From assembly GCA_001464385.1 (NCBI GenBank), contig LNFB01000217.1, positions 1 to 33,913 of the forward strand: a stretch of DNA of 33,913 nucleotides, written 5' to 3'. Below, one piece after another: positions 1 to 8,800 of the stretch (the first letter of the stretch is position 1; every line of letters starts with the position of its first letter). The stretch is from Deltaproteobacteria bacterium Ga0077550. Its GTDB lineage: Bacteria; Myxococcota_A; Polyangia; Nannocystales; Nannocystaceae. The notes beneath the pieces were generated by a model. The model ran no database searches, had not been told where the DNA came from, and saw nothing but the letters and a program-made list of their open reading frames with translations. The position numbers and the translations under genes are program-made.

Positions 1-89
1 CCAGCCTCGGTCGCGTCGGTCCTCGAGTCCATCGTCGACACCCACCGCAGGATAGCGCAGGCGCACCGCGGTGGACCACGGCCAGGGTC

Positions 90-533
90 TCAGCCCGAGG
101 CCATCAGCGCGTCGTAGCGGCGCTGCATCTCCTCGGGCGACACCTCCTCGATCGAGTGCCCGATGTTCCACTCGTGGCCGAACGGGTCGCGCACGGTCCC
201 CGATCGCTCGCCGTAGAAGTGATCGGCGGCGGGCCGGATCGTCGTGGCGCCGGCCGCCACCGCACGGGCGATGAGCGCATCCGCGTCGTCGACGTGCAGG
301 TGCATCGACATCACCGTACCGCCGCGCGTCTGCGGCCCGACGAGGCCCATCTCGGGGTACTCGTCGGAGAGCATCACGGTGGTGTCGCCGAACTCGAGCT
401 CGGCGTGGCCGACCCGGCCGCTGGGCTCGACGAGCCGGTACTTCTCGCGGGCGCCGAACGCCTCGACGTAGAACGCGATGGCGCGGGGCGCATCGATGAC
501 GCGCATCTGGACGAACAGCTCGTGGATGGCCAT
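90..533 (-). CDS. VOC (glyoxalase/PhnB-like) family protein
   Basis: This 147-residue protein has the two beta-alpha-beta-beta-beta modules of the vicinal oxygen chelate fold. Visible blocks are VGHAELEFGD in the first module and MSMHLHVDDAD and VRDPFGHEW in the second; the Glu and His residues in these blocks are where VOC enzymes usually bind a metal. The length is normal for single-chain VOC proteins. The ATG at 531-533 follows a GGAGA motif that is itself part of a dyad, GGAGA-G-TCTCC (536-546). It lies 59 bases after an AraC-type regulator gene on the same strand, so the two are probably co-transcribed. The substrate cannot be read from the sequence. PhnB-like members include antibiotic-resistance proteins and many of unknown role, so I assign only the family. 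Confidence 0.9.
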   Translation of the reverse strand: MAIHELFVQMRVIDAPRAIAFYVEAFGAREKYRLVEPSGRVGHAELEFGDTTVMLSDEYPEMGLVGPQTRGGTVMSMHLHVDDADALIARAVAAGATTIRPAADHFYGERSGTVRDPFGHEWNIGHSIEEVSPEEMQRRYDALMASG

Positions 534-592
534 GGGGAGAGTCTCCGGGCGGCAGTGTGGCCCGGTCGACGCCGAGCGGTCTTGAACGGAAT

Positions 593-1402
593 TTACCGCC
601 CGCGGCGCAGCGGGAGGTGGTGGGCCGAGCGCGGCGCCAGCTCGCGGTAGCGCCCCGGGGAGACCCCGGTGAACTCGCGGAACTCGCGGTTGAGGTGCGC
701 CTGATCGCTGTAGCCGGCGGCGAGCGCGAGCTCGATCGCGCCGAGGCGCTGCTCGTGGCACAGCCGATCGAGGACGCGGGTGAACCGCTGCACGCGGCAG
801 TAGAGCTTCGGCGTCAGGCCGATGCTGCGGCGGAACACCTCGATGAAGCGGCGGTGGCTGAGGCCCGCGTCGCGCACGACCTCGGCGACCGACGTGCCGA
901 CCGAGAACCCGTGCAGCGCGGCGGCGACCGCCGGATGCATCGCGCGCAGGCGCGGCCGCTGCTCGAGGAGGATCGCCTCGAACGCGTCGAGTTGCGCGGC
1001 GGGCGAGGGGGCCTCGGCGATCCGCGCCCGCGCGGCCTCGGCCTTCGCGCCCCAGAGGTCGCCGAGCGGCGTGTGCCGGCCCGCGAGGCGATCCGCCGGG
1101 ACGCCCAGCAGCAGCTCGCACGCGCCCGGCCGCAGCATCGCGCCGACGGACGTGCCGGGCTCGCTGACGTCCCGCACGTAGTAGCCCGAGCGCACACCGC
1201 CGACGAAGGCATGGCCGGACAACGACGGCACCTCGTCGTCGATGCTGTCGAAGAACCGCACCGGGCGATCGAGCCGGACGACGATGTGGGTCGTGCCCGT
1301 CGGCAGCATGCACTCGCGATCGACGTCGGGCTCGACGGGGTCGGGCGCGCTCGCCCATAGTCGCTCGACGAACGGCCGCAGCGCGGCGCAGGGGCGACGC
1401 AT
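593..1402 (-). CDS. AraC-family transcriptional regulator
   Basis: This 269-residue DNA-binding regulator has a C-terminal pair of helix-turn-helix units. The first is around SVAEVVRDAGLSHRRFIEVF and the second around LALAAGYSDQAHLNREF, ending in the AraC-typical TGVSPGRYREL. The N-terminal 150 residues (CAALRPFVERLWAS and following) resemble the ligand-sensing half found in DUF6597-type AraC proteins. A GTG at 1403-1405 directly precedes the chosen ATG at 1400-1402 and is an equally possible start. The stop is TAA, in a small AT-rich patch. It lies 30 bases after the Cys-rich lipoprotein gene and 59 bases before the VOC gene. It may control the VOC gene, which is an inference from order alone. 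Confidence 0.92.
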   Translation of the reverse strand: MRRPCAALRPFVERLWASAPDPVEPDVDRECMLPTGTTHIVVRLDRPVRFFDSIDDEVPSLSGHAFVGGVRSGYYVRDVSEPGTSVGAMLRPGACELLLGVPADRLAGRHTPLGDLWGAKAEAARARIAEAPSPAAQLDAFEAILLEQRPRLRAMHPAVAAALHGFSVGTSVAEVVRDAGLSHRRFIEVFRRSIGLTPKLYCRVQRFTRVLDRLCHEQRLGAIELALAAGYSDQAHLNREFREFTGVSPGRYRELAPRSAHHLPLRRGR

Positions 1403-1432
1403 CACCCGGTCAGGGTAGCCCGCGGGGACCCG

Positions 1433-2428
1433 TCATGGCAGGTCGAGGTTCGCGGAGCACAGCAGCGGGTCGCCCGGGATGCAGCGCTCGCTCTCGCCGT
1501 CGCAGTCGAGGCCCGGCGCGCACGCGAACGTGCCCGCGCAGCTGTCGCCCTCGCCGGGCAGCGCGCTGCAGAACCCCGCGGGGCAGTAGCCGCTGGCGCA
1601 CTCGAGGTGACCGCTGCATGCGCCGCCCTGCGGCGTCGGGCCGACGCACGTGCTCTCGGTCGACAGCGGGTCGAAGTCGCAGCGCAGGTCGTCCGCGCAC
1701 AGCCCGAGCTGGGAGCACGACTCGCCCTCGCGGGGCAGCGCGATGCAGGTGGCCGAGAACACCTCGCCCTCCTCGTAGCGGCAGCCCAAGCCCGGCGCGC
1801 ACTGGCCGTCATCCTCGCAGGACTCGCCGAGGCCGGGCAGCGCGACGCAGGTCGCGCTCGCGTCGTCGCAGCGCTCGTCGTCGGCGCAGCCGCCCGGGCA
1901 GGTGCCGAGGCAGGGGTCGGCGCACAGGCCCGTGCACGTGTTCTCGCCCTCGCACAGCTCGATGTCGCAGCGCAGGCCCTGGGCGCAGTCGCTGTCGCCA
2001 CCGCGATCGGTGCACGCGCCGCCGACGGGGACGTCGCCGTGGAGCGGATTGCACGGCCGCTGGCACTCGTCGTCGTCGTCGTCGTCGTCGAACGCAGCGG
2101 CGCAGCCGACCGCGTCGAGCTCGTCGATCCACGCGCCGATGCACGCCGGGTCGTAGGCGAGGCCGGTCACCTCGGCGCGGCTGCGCAGCCCTTCGACGCG
2201 CCCGTCGACGTCGGCCTTGCACGCGTCCAGGCTGTCGTAGCGCCGGCCCTGCGCGCACTCGCAGTCGAACATCCGCTCGCAGTACGCCGCGTCCACCGCG
2301 TCGTCGGCCTCGGCCAGGGGCACGAGCGTCGGCGGGTCCCCCTCGATCTCACAGGCCCACGCCGCGGCGCCCGAGAGCACCACGCCGACGACGACGCGCA
2401 AACCAACCCTCGCTTCGGCTCGTCCCAT
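1433..2428 (-). CDS. Cys-rich secreted lipoprotein, Dickkopf-like repeats
   Basis: This 331-residue exported protein starts with a hydrophobic signal segment ending AAAWAC, so Cys26 is probably lipid-modified. The mature part is rich in cysteine, with repeated blocks of the type GESCxxDGQCAPGLGC and GDSCAGTFACAPGLDC. This is the 'Dickkopf N-terminal-like' Cys-rich pattern common in myxobacterial surface proteins. An acidic run of seven Asp and one Glu, encoded by a GTC-type triplet repeat on the plus strand (about 2068-2092), sits between the N-terminal domain and the repeats. I chose the ATG at 2426-2428 because GGTGGAG lies just upstream and the signal peptide then begins normally; an upstream in-frame start (2503) would add 25 residues. 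TGCTAAGCT (2475-2483, minus) is a possible extended -10. Function unknown; probably cell surface. Confidence 0.85.
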   Translation of the reverse strand: MGRAEARVGLRVVVGVVLSGAAAWACEIEGDPPTLVPLAEADDAVDAAYCERMFDCECAQGRRYDSLDACKADVDGRVEGLRSRAEVTGLAYDPACIGAWIDELDAVGCAAAFDDDDDDDECQRPCNPLHGDVPVGGACTDRGGDSDCAQGLRCDIELCEGENTCTGLCADPCLGTCPGGCADDERCDDASATCVALPGLGESCEDDGQCAPGLGCRYEEGEVFSATCIALPREGESCSQLGLCADDLRCDFDPLSTESTCVGPTPQGGACSGHLECASGYCPAGFCSALPGEGDSCAGTFACAPGLDCDGESERCIPGDPLLCSANLDLP

Positions 2429-2531
2429 CGCTCCACCCCAATCAAAAGCCGGACTCAATGACCGGCGTGGGACGAGCTTAGCACCGCACGGCGCTGGGCG
2501 CACGCGGGCGCCCGAACGCGCCCATGTCGGC

Positions 2532-3041
2532 TCACTCCTTGTCGTACTTGGCCATGCAGGCCGGGAGGTACTCGTTGATCGACTTCTGCAGCAGCTCGTC
2601 GGTCGCCTCCAGGGCGAACTTCTGACAGATCGCGACCTTGGGCTTGTTCATGTCGGTGCACTGCTTGCGCAGCAGGCCGAGCTGGGTCGTCAGCGCTGCG
2701 TCCTCGATCTGCGGGTGGAACTTCTTCATGAAGCCCGTCTGCGCCGCGACCACCTGCTCGCAGGCCTCGCCGATCTTCTTCGGGATCTTGGTGCCGTCGG
2801 GGATCACCGTGATCTGCTGGATCTTCGCGGTGATGTCCTCGGCCTCCTTCTTGGCCGCGGCCTCCTTGGCCTCGCGCTCCTGCTTGCGCTTCTCGATGCG
2901 GGCCTTGGCCTCGGCGTCCTCCTGGGCCTTGGCGTCGGCCTTGGGGTCCGCGGCCGGGGCCGCCTTGCTGTCGCAGCCGAGCGGCAGCGCGAGCACGAAC
3001 GCGAGCGAGAGCGAGGGGAACACGGGGGAGATCTTCGACAT
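2532..3041 (-). CDS. Lipoprotein with charged coiled-coil segment, unknown function
   Basis: This 169-residue protein has a lipoprotein signal with lipobox LPLGC (Cys23). The next 45 residues are almost only Ala, Lys, Glu, Asp and Arg, as expected for a helical or coiled-coil spacer. A more ordered C-terminal half carries three cysteines, around EACEQVV, RKQCTDM and AICQKF. The ATG at 3039-3041 has GGAG about nine bases upstream. It lies 38 bases after the 511-residue lipoprotein gene on the same strand, so the two form an operon, read from the promoter near 4713-4741. I do not recognise the family. A periplasmic or outer-membrane-anchored partner of the upstream gene product is the simplest guess. 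Confidence 0.85.
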   Translation of the reverse strand: MSKISPVFPSLSLAFVLALPLGCDSKAAPAADPKADAKAQEDAEAKARIEKRKQEREAKEAAAKKEAEDITAKIQQITVIPDGTKIPKKIGEACEQVVAAQTGFMKKFHPQIEDAALTTQLGLLRKQCTDMNKPKVAICQKFALEATDELLQKSINEYLPACMAKYDKE

Positions 3042-3079
3042 GGACGGCTCCGGGCGGATGGGCGGACGACGATGGCGCA

Positions 3080-4615
3080 CTACTTGACGCCCTTGCCTTC
3101 GTTCTCTTTGGCCTTGATGCGCTTGAGCACCGCCTCGGCGTCCTCGATGACCTCGTCCTCCTCGGTCTTCTTCTCCGAGGCCATCTTGGCCATGTTCACG
3201 TCGACGTTCTCGAAGCGCGCGAGCATCTGGTAGAGCGCCAGTCGGGTGCCGGGGGCGGGGCCCTCCTGGTCCTTCTTGTCGTCCTTGGACGGCACGTGGA
3301 TGTCGCCGGCCGCGCCGTCGATGATGCACTTGTGCGCGGCCGCGAGCACCGCGTCGCTGTCGCCGTTGGCGGGCAGGTCGGCCAGGAACGTGAACTTGCC
3401 CTTGTAGTGGGTGACGAGGGTGTCGAGCGCCGCACTCGAGGCGCAGCGGGCGAACAGCGGGTCGTACTTGTCGGGGACGACGGCGGTCTTCGAGTCGATG
3501 ACGTTGTTCTCGTCGCGCTTGGCGAAGTCCGAGCCGGCGGTCGCGAGCATCGCGAAGTCGGTCAGCAGCTGGCCGTAGACGATGGACCGGACGTACGCGC
3601 GCTTGAGCCCGGTGCCGCCGAGCTTCTTGGAGAACACGAACGTCAGCTCGTTGTAGCCGCCGCCGAGATCCTCGCGGTGCACGCCGAAGCCGAGGTCGGG
3701 ATCGATCTTCACGCCCTTGGCCTTGGGCGGCACCTTCGCCGAGCCCTCGACGGCCCACACCGAGTGGGTCTCGTTGAGGTACTCCTCGCGGTCCTTGAGC
3801 TCGCGGAGATCGGTGAGCTTGATGAGTAGCTCCTCGTTGTCGCGGATCTCCTTGGCCCAGCCCGAGAACGGCGTGTCGACCGACTGCTCCCACGTGAGCG
3901 CCGGCGGCTCCTCCTGGCCGAGCTCCTGCTTGATCTGGCGCAGGACCCCGCGGAACGGCTGATCGCCGGCGACGACGCGCCGCGCGTACATGCGGACGTT
4001 CATCCAGTCGCCCCAGATCTTCATCTTGTCGTCGACGTACTGCTTGCGCATCGCCTCGACGGTGGCCTTGGCGTCGCCCGGCAGGGCGTCGATCGCCGCC
4101 TGCGCGTCGGGGCCGTTGAAGAACTGCAGCAGCTTGAGCTGCCCGTACATGCGCAGGATCTGTTCCTTCTGATCGTCGCCGTAGCCGCGCATGACCCGGT
4201 GGATCTGATCGGCGTAGTCGCGGCGCGCGTCGGTGCGGAACGCCCACGAGTCGGCCTCGGCGACGCCGGTGATCACCGCGCGGATCTTCTGCTCCTCGGT
4301 GAGGCCGGGCGCGAGCTTCACGACCGACGCGACGCCGGCCTGGACCTCGTAGTTGTACGTGCCGTCGGCCTCGACCTGGTCGCCTTCGGTGACCGGCGGC
4401 ACCTTCTGGAGGGTGTAGAGCTTCTCCAGCAGCGGCATCAGCTTGTCGCGCGTCGGGTGCGGCGGCACCTCGGCGGCGACGACCTCGGCCTTCTTCTCGT
4501 CCTTCTTGCCGAGGTCGATCTGGCGGCTGAGCTCCTTCTCCCGGCTGTCACAGGCCAGCAGCAGGGCGAACGGGGCGAGGGCGAGCAGGAGGCGGGCGGG
4601 GCGCTGCGGTCTCAT
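3080..4615 (-). CDS. Large lipoprotein of unknown function
   Basis: This 511-residue lipoprotein has a clear signal: an Arg-rich start, a leucine-rich core and the lipobox LLLAC at about residue 22. The mature protein is mostly predicted-helical and charged, with a Lys/Glu-rich C-terminus (EEDEVIEDAEAVLKRIK). The middle has Trp/Tyr-rich blocks such as WGDWMNVRMYARR, WEQSVDTPFSGW and GFGVHREDLGGGYNELTF, which suggests a folded domain rather than a linker. I see no catalytic motif and do not recognise the family. It is the first gene of a two-gene lipoprotein operon, with a near-consensus promoter about 100 bases upstream, divergent from erpA. Base composition is like its neighbours. Confidence 0.87.
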   Translation of the reverse strand: MRPQRPARLLLALAPFALLLACDSREKELSRQIDLGKKDEKKAEVVAAEVPPHPTRDKLMPLLEKLYTLQKVPPVTEGDQVEADGTYNYEVQAGVASVVKLAPGLTEEQKIRAVITGVAEADSWAFRTDARRDYADQIHRVMRGYGDDQKEQILRMYGQLKLLQFFNGPDAQAAIDALPGDAKATVEAMRKQYVDDKMKIWGDWMNVRMYARRVVAGDQPFRGVLRQIKQELGQEEPPALTWEQSVDTPFSGWAKEIRDNEELLIKLTDLRELKDREEYLNETHSVWAVEGSAKVPPKAKGVKIDPDLGFGVHREDLGGGYNELTFVFSKKLGGTGLKRAYVRSIVYGQLLTDFAMLATAGSDFAKRDENNVIDSKTAVVPDKYDPLFARCASSAALDTLVTHYKGKFTFLADLPANGDSDAVLAAAHKCIIDGAAGDIHVPSKDDKKDQEGPAPGTRLALYQMLARFENVDVNMAKMASEKKTEEDEVIEDAEAVLKRIKAKENEGKGVK

Positions 4616-4712
4616 TCCGGGGACTCCACGGGCATCCGGTGGCAGCGAAACGCCTGCAGAGCGCTGCGGAGGCGGGCATCACCACGCGGGTGGGTGAGGG
4701 ATCTCAGGCGCC

Positions 4713-4741
4713 ACGGTAGGTAAACGCCCTTGGCCTGTCAA
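4713..4741 (-). promoter_or_regulatory. Candidate sigma-70-type promoter for the 4615-2532 lipoprotein operon
   Basis: Reading the minus strand, TTGACA (4741-4736) is a perfect -35 hexamer. TACCGT (4718-4713) follows at a 17-base spacing and keeps the TA---T pattern of a -10. Transcription would start near 4706, leaving a leader of about 90 bases. In DNA this GC-rich a perfect TTGACA at the right place is notable, but the -10 is weak. Confidence 0.5.
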
Positions 4742-4779
4742 ACCGCGAACGCCCCGCCGAGCGCCGTGGTCTGCCCACC

Positions 4780-4808
4780 TTGACCCCGCCTGGGTTCCAG
4801 AGCATCTT
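4780..4808 (+). promoter_or_regulatory. Candidate promoter for erpA
   Basis: TTGACC (4780-4785) matches five of six -35 positions. CATCTT (4803-4808) is a partial -10 match at 17 bases. The inferred transcription start near 4815 leaves a leader of about 40 bases that contains the 4823-4840 inverted repeat. The operon promoter on the other strand lies about 40 bases away, so the two face outward from one shared control region. Confidence 0.42.
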
Positions 4809-4822
4809 ACGTTACGTCAGGT

Positions 4823-4840
4823 TTCGGGCCGCGCCCCGAA
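4823..4840 (+). promoter_or_regulatory. Inverted repeat in the erpA leader
   Basis: TTCGGG (4823-4828) and CCCGAA (4835-4840) form a perfect six-base stem with loop CCGCGC. It ends 16 bases before the erpA ATG and just before the AGGA ribosome binding site. It could be an RNA hairpin affecting translation or a protein-binding dyad. I see no similarity to a known Fe-S regulator site that I could defend. Confidence 0.35.
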
Positions 4841-4856
4841 CGAGGAACCCCCACGC

Positions 4857-5252
4857 ATGAACGCCCAGATTGCGAACGATTCGACCGAGACGACGCCGGA
4901 GACCACCGCCCCCGAGGCTGCCCCGGGGCCGCTATCGTTGACCGACATCGCCGCCGAGAAGGTCCGGGAGATCCGCTCCTCGGAGAACATCGAGCCCCAC
5001 TATGCCCTGCGCGTGAAGGTCATGGGCGGCGGCTGCTCGGGCTTCCAGTACGACCTCTACTTCGACGAGAAGGCCGAGGGCGACTACGAGTTCGAGAGCA
5101 ACGGCGTGCAGCTCGTCTCGGACCAGATGAGCTTCATGTACCTGATGGGGACGAACATCGACTACGTCGAGGGCCTGCAGGGCGCGGGCTTCAAGTTCAA
5201 CAACCCCAACTCGACCGGCTCGTGCGGCTGCGGCAGCTCGTTCTCGGTCTGA
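4857..5252 (+). CDS. erpA: Iron-sulfur cluster insertion protein ErpA (A-type carrier)
   Basis: This 131-residue A-type carrier passes Fe-S clusters to target apoproteins in the cytoplasm. The three conserved cluster-binding cysteines are present: Cys60 in GGGCSGFQYDLYFDE, and Cys123 and Cys125 in TGSCGCGSSF at the C-terminus. The blocks LSLTDIAAEKVREI and NPNSTGSCGCG fit ErpA/IscA/HesB. The protein has an N-terminal extension of about 25 residues rich in Thr, Glu, Pro and Ala before the conserved core. It stands alone, not in an isc or suf cluster, as is usual for erpA. AGGA lies about 10 bases upstream of the ATG. IscA or a HesB-like carrier are alternatives; the fold and role are certain, the subgroup slightly less so. 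Confidence 0.95.
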   Translation: MNAQIANDSTETTPETTAPEAAPGPLSLTDIAAEKVREIRSSENIEPHYALRVKVMGGGCSGFQYDLYFDEKAEGDYEFESNGVQLVSDQMSFMYLMGTNIDYVEGLQGAGFKFNNPNSTGSCGCGSSFSV

Positions 5253-5276
5253 GCCCGACCGCGCCGTGATGGGCGC

Positions 5277-5663
5277 TCAGTCCGGAATCATCGACGGCGT
5301 CTGCGTGCAGGCGTCGTCGGCGTAGTCGTAGTTGTACGGGTTGCAGAAGCCCTCGCCGGGGCGCGGGATGTCGCAGAACACCCAGTCGTCCGGGAGGCCG
5401 CGGCCGCGACAATCGTCATCGGTCTCGCACGACGCCACGCAGTAGGTCGTGTGGCCCTCGCAGACGACGCCGCAGCGGTCGAAGCGCGGGTCGGCGTCGA
5501 CGCACTCGCTGTGACTCTCGCACTTGGGCACGGGCTCGAGTCGCTCGCCGCCGTTGTCGTTGCACACGGTGAGCGCCGCGGCGCAGAGCGTCACCGCCAG
5601 TCGCGCTCGCCACGTCGAGACGTAGGCCGCCGCCCGCGACGCGCATCCAAACCCAACCACCAT
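5277..5663 (-). CDS. Small Cys-rich putative lipoprotein
   Basis: This 128-residue exported protein has a signal segment (RLAVTLCAAALTVC) whose Cys34 may be lipid-modified, although Val at -1 makes the lipobox imperfect. The mature part of about 95 residues has some ten cysteines in pairs (CESHSECVD, CGVVCEGH, CVASCETDDDC), resembling the Cys-rich units of the protein at 1433-2428. Disulfide bonds in the envelope are likely. I chose the ATG at 5661-5663; an upstream frame to 5795 would add 44 Arg/Pro-rich residues that do not look like a signal peptide. It is convergent with erpA, 24 bases apart. Function unknown. Confidence 0.78.
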   Translation of the reverse strand: MVVGFGCASRAAAYVSTWRARLAVTLCAAALTVCNDNGGERLEPVPKCESHSECVDADPRFDRCGVVCEGHTTYCVASCETDDDCRGRGLPDDWVFCDIPRPGEGFCNPYNYDYADDACTQTPSMIPD

Positions 5664-5807
5664 GGGCGGCCAACGGCGGCGCGGTGCGGGGCTTTCACGC
5701 GGCCGTGGAATTCCGCCGGGGGGCCTCGCGGGCTCCCCGCCTCCTCGGCGACCATGCGGTGGGGCGTCACATCCCGAGGCGCCCGGCATCTGCACGGGAC
5801 CTCACGC

Positions 5808-8800
5808 ATGCACGCCGCACCGCTGCCCGCCATCGCCCAGAGCATCGTCGACGACCTCGAGACCTTCGGATTCCCACGCGCGTTGGCGCGGCTCGCCGAT
5901 CCCAAGGACGGCGGCGCGCTCGCGCCGGTCACCGCGGGCTTGCTGCGGGCGCGGGCGCTCGTCGGCGTCGAGAAGTGGCGCGACGCGTACGACGTGCTGC
6001 AGCACGTCCGTGGTCTGCGGGAGCTCGACTCCGCGGCGCGGCTCGAGGCCCAGGTCGGCACCGCGAAGGTGCTGCGGATCGGCTGGTGGTCCCTCGACTC
6101 GGCGCTCGACATGGCGCTGGCGGCGGCGCGGCAGGCGACGCGCACCGATGCGCTCCCGCTCGCGGTCGACGCCCACCTCGAGGCCGCAGTCCTGTTCGGT
6201 CGCAAGCGCTGCCGCGATCTCGCCAACGCGCAGCTCGACGCCGCCGCAGCGCTCGGGGTGATGCCGGCGCGCGTGCTGGCGACGCGCGGTGATCTGGCGA
6301 TCAGCTTCGACGAGCGGCCCGCGGCCCGCGACGCGTACGCGCAGGTGCTCGCGCTGACGAGCGACCAGGTGCGCGAGGCCGCCGCGGCGCAGCGCCTCGG
6401 GCGGCTCGGGCTGCTGCGGCTGTGCACGGTGCTCGGCGAGTTCGCCGCGGCGTCCGATCACCTCGCGGCGCTGGGCGATCGACCCGGTGGGGATCTGCCG
6501 GCGCGGCGGCTCGCGTGGCAGCTGCACGCGTCGCAGGGCGACTGGACCGCGTGCGTGCGGGTGCTCGACGAGATCCTCGCGGCGTCGCCCGACGGGGACA
6601 ACGCGCGATCGCTCATGCTCGAGGCCGCGTCGGCGCGCTGGCGCAGCGGCGACGTCGAGGGCGCGCGCGCGGCCTGGACCCGCATCGCCGCGACCGGCGG
6701 CGGCGACGGGGCGGCGCGCACGGCCGCGGGCATCCTCGACAACCTCGCCTCGGGGAGCAGGCGGCGCACGCGGCTGCAGGCGTTCCCGTCGGTGACGCAG
6801 CTGCGCAACCACTGTGGCCCGGCGTCCGTCGAGCTGTGCATGCGCTACTTCGGGACCTCGGCCGAGCAGGTCGCGGTCGCCCGCGAGATCAAGCACCCCG
6901 ACGGCGGCACGCCCGTGCATCGCATGCGGCGATACATGGACGCGGCGGGGTTCCACACGCGGCGCGTCGAGGCCGATCTCGATCGGCTGCGGGCGATCCT
7001 CGACGGCGGCATCCCGGTGATCCTCGAGGAGGACTACTCCACGTCGCGGCACGTCGCGGTGGCGATCGGCTACGACGACCAGCGGCAGATCCTCGAGGTC
7101 CAGGACCCGATGACGCACCAGGTCCGCGAGACCCGCTACGCCGAGCTGCCCAAGCTCCGCGAGTTCTCGAACCACGGCGCGCTGGTGGCGGTGCCGGCCG
7201 GTCGCCCGGATCTGCTGGCGATGCTGGACGCCGCGGGCGCGACCGAGTGCGCGTACATCAGTCTGACCGATCTCGCGTGGGAGGCCCACGAGCAGGGGCG
7301 CGGCGACGAGGCCGATCGCCTGGCGTCCGAGGCGATCGCGGCCCACGAGGCCTACGAGCTCGCGTGGGTGTTGCGGTTCGTCCGCGCTCAGGATCGCGCC
7401 CGCGCCGAGGCGACGCCCGAGGCGGCCGCGGCGGTGCAGGGCGTGCTCGATCAGATCCTGCGGCTGTGGCCCGACGACGAGTGGCCGCAGCAGTTCCTCG
7501 GGCGCGTGCGCGACGGACAGGGCCGGGCCGCCGATGCGCTCGCCGCGTTCGAGCGCGCCCGCGATCGCGATCCCGACGACGCGAACAACTGGTGCTCGAT
7601 CGGCGACTGCAAACTCGCGTTGTCGGACTACCGCGGCGCCCGTGAGGCCTTCGAGGAGGCGCTGCGTCGCGACCCCGCGCACGTGCGCTCCAACGAGAAC
7701 CTCGCCGATCTGGCGCTGGACGACGGCGCGGTCTCCCTCGCGAGCCTGCTGAACGACTGCGCCCGCGAGCTGTCGCCGAACAACGCGTTCAACTGGTACG
7801 TGCAGGGGCGGATCCTCGCCAAGCTCGATCGCGTCGAGGAGGGGATCGCCGCGTATGCCCGGGCGGTCGAGCTGCGGCCCGACTCGTCGGGGTTCATCAC
7901 CGATCACGCGCGACTGCTGGCGCGGGCGGGCCGGGTCGACGCGGCGCTGGCCGAGTTCGCAGCGCTGCGCGCCGCTCGGCCGAAGGACACCTACGTCCTG
8001 ACCAACTACGCCGATCTCGCGTTCAACTACGGGCGCTACGACGCGTGCCTCGAGGTGTGCGCGGCGCTGGCCGAGCTCGATCCGACCTCGTCGACGCCGC
8101 TGGCGATCGGCGGCGCGGCGAAGTGCAAGCGCGGGGACCTCGAGGCGGGGCTCGCCGATCTGCGCGCGGCGCTGTCGCGGCGGCCGACGTACGCGTGGGC
8201 GCAGCGTGAGATCGGCGACGCCCTCGCGAACGCGGGGCGGTGGGACGAGGCGATCACCGCGTGCGCGGCGAGCCTGGGCCTGGCGAGCTCGGCCGAGGCG
8301 CTGTTCCGGCTCGGCGACGTGCTGGCGCGCGCCGGACACGGCAAGGATGCGGTCGGGCTGCTGCGTCGGGCGACGCGGGCCGGGGCGCTCACGGATCCGC
8401 AGCTCGATCGCATCGCCGAGGTGCTGCTCGCGGTGTCGGGCGCTGGGCCGACGCACGATCTCTTCACCGAATTGACCGCCGAATTCCCGCGGGCGGTCGG
8501 GTTGGCCCGCGCCCACGCGCGCTTCCTGCTCGAGACGATCTGGGCGCCGGGCGCCGCGGTGTCCGTGCTCTCGCACCTCTCGGAGCTCGCGCCCGGCAAC
8601 GCGTGGGTCCTCGCGGGCGAGGCCGACGATCTGATGTGGGCGTCGATGGCCGACGAGGCGCGGGGCGAGGCGCTGTTCCGCGAGGCGATCGCGGCGGGGC
8701 CGGAGCTCGTCGCGCCGCGGCGGTTCTTCGCGCGGGCGCTCGTTGCCCGCGGCCGCTTCGCCGAGGCGCTCGAGGTGCTCGCGCCGTGTCCCACCGACGC

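Noticed and set aside
64..73. CACCGCGGTG palindrome near the left edge as a terminator or operator
   Set aside because: A ten-base perfect palindrome without loop is common by chance at this GC content and has no supporting context.
576..599. GCGGT...ACCGC around the AraC stop codon as a terminator
   Set aside because: Only five paired bases with a 14-base loop, and the next gene on the strand looks co-transcribed.
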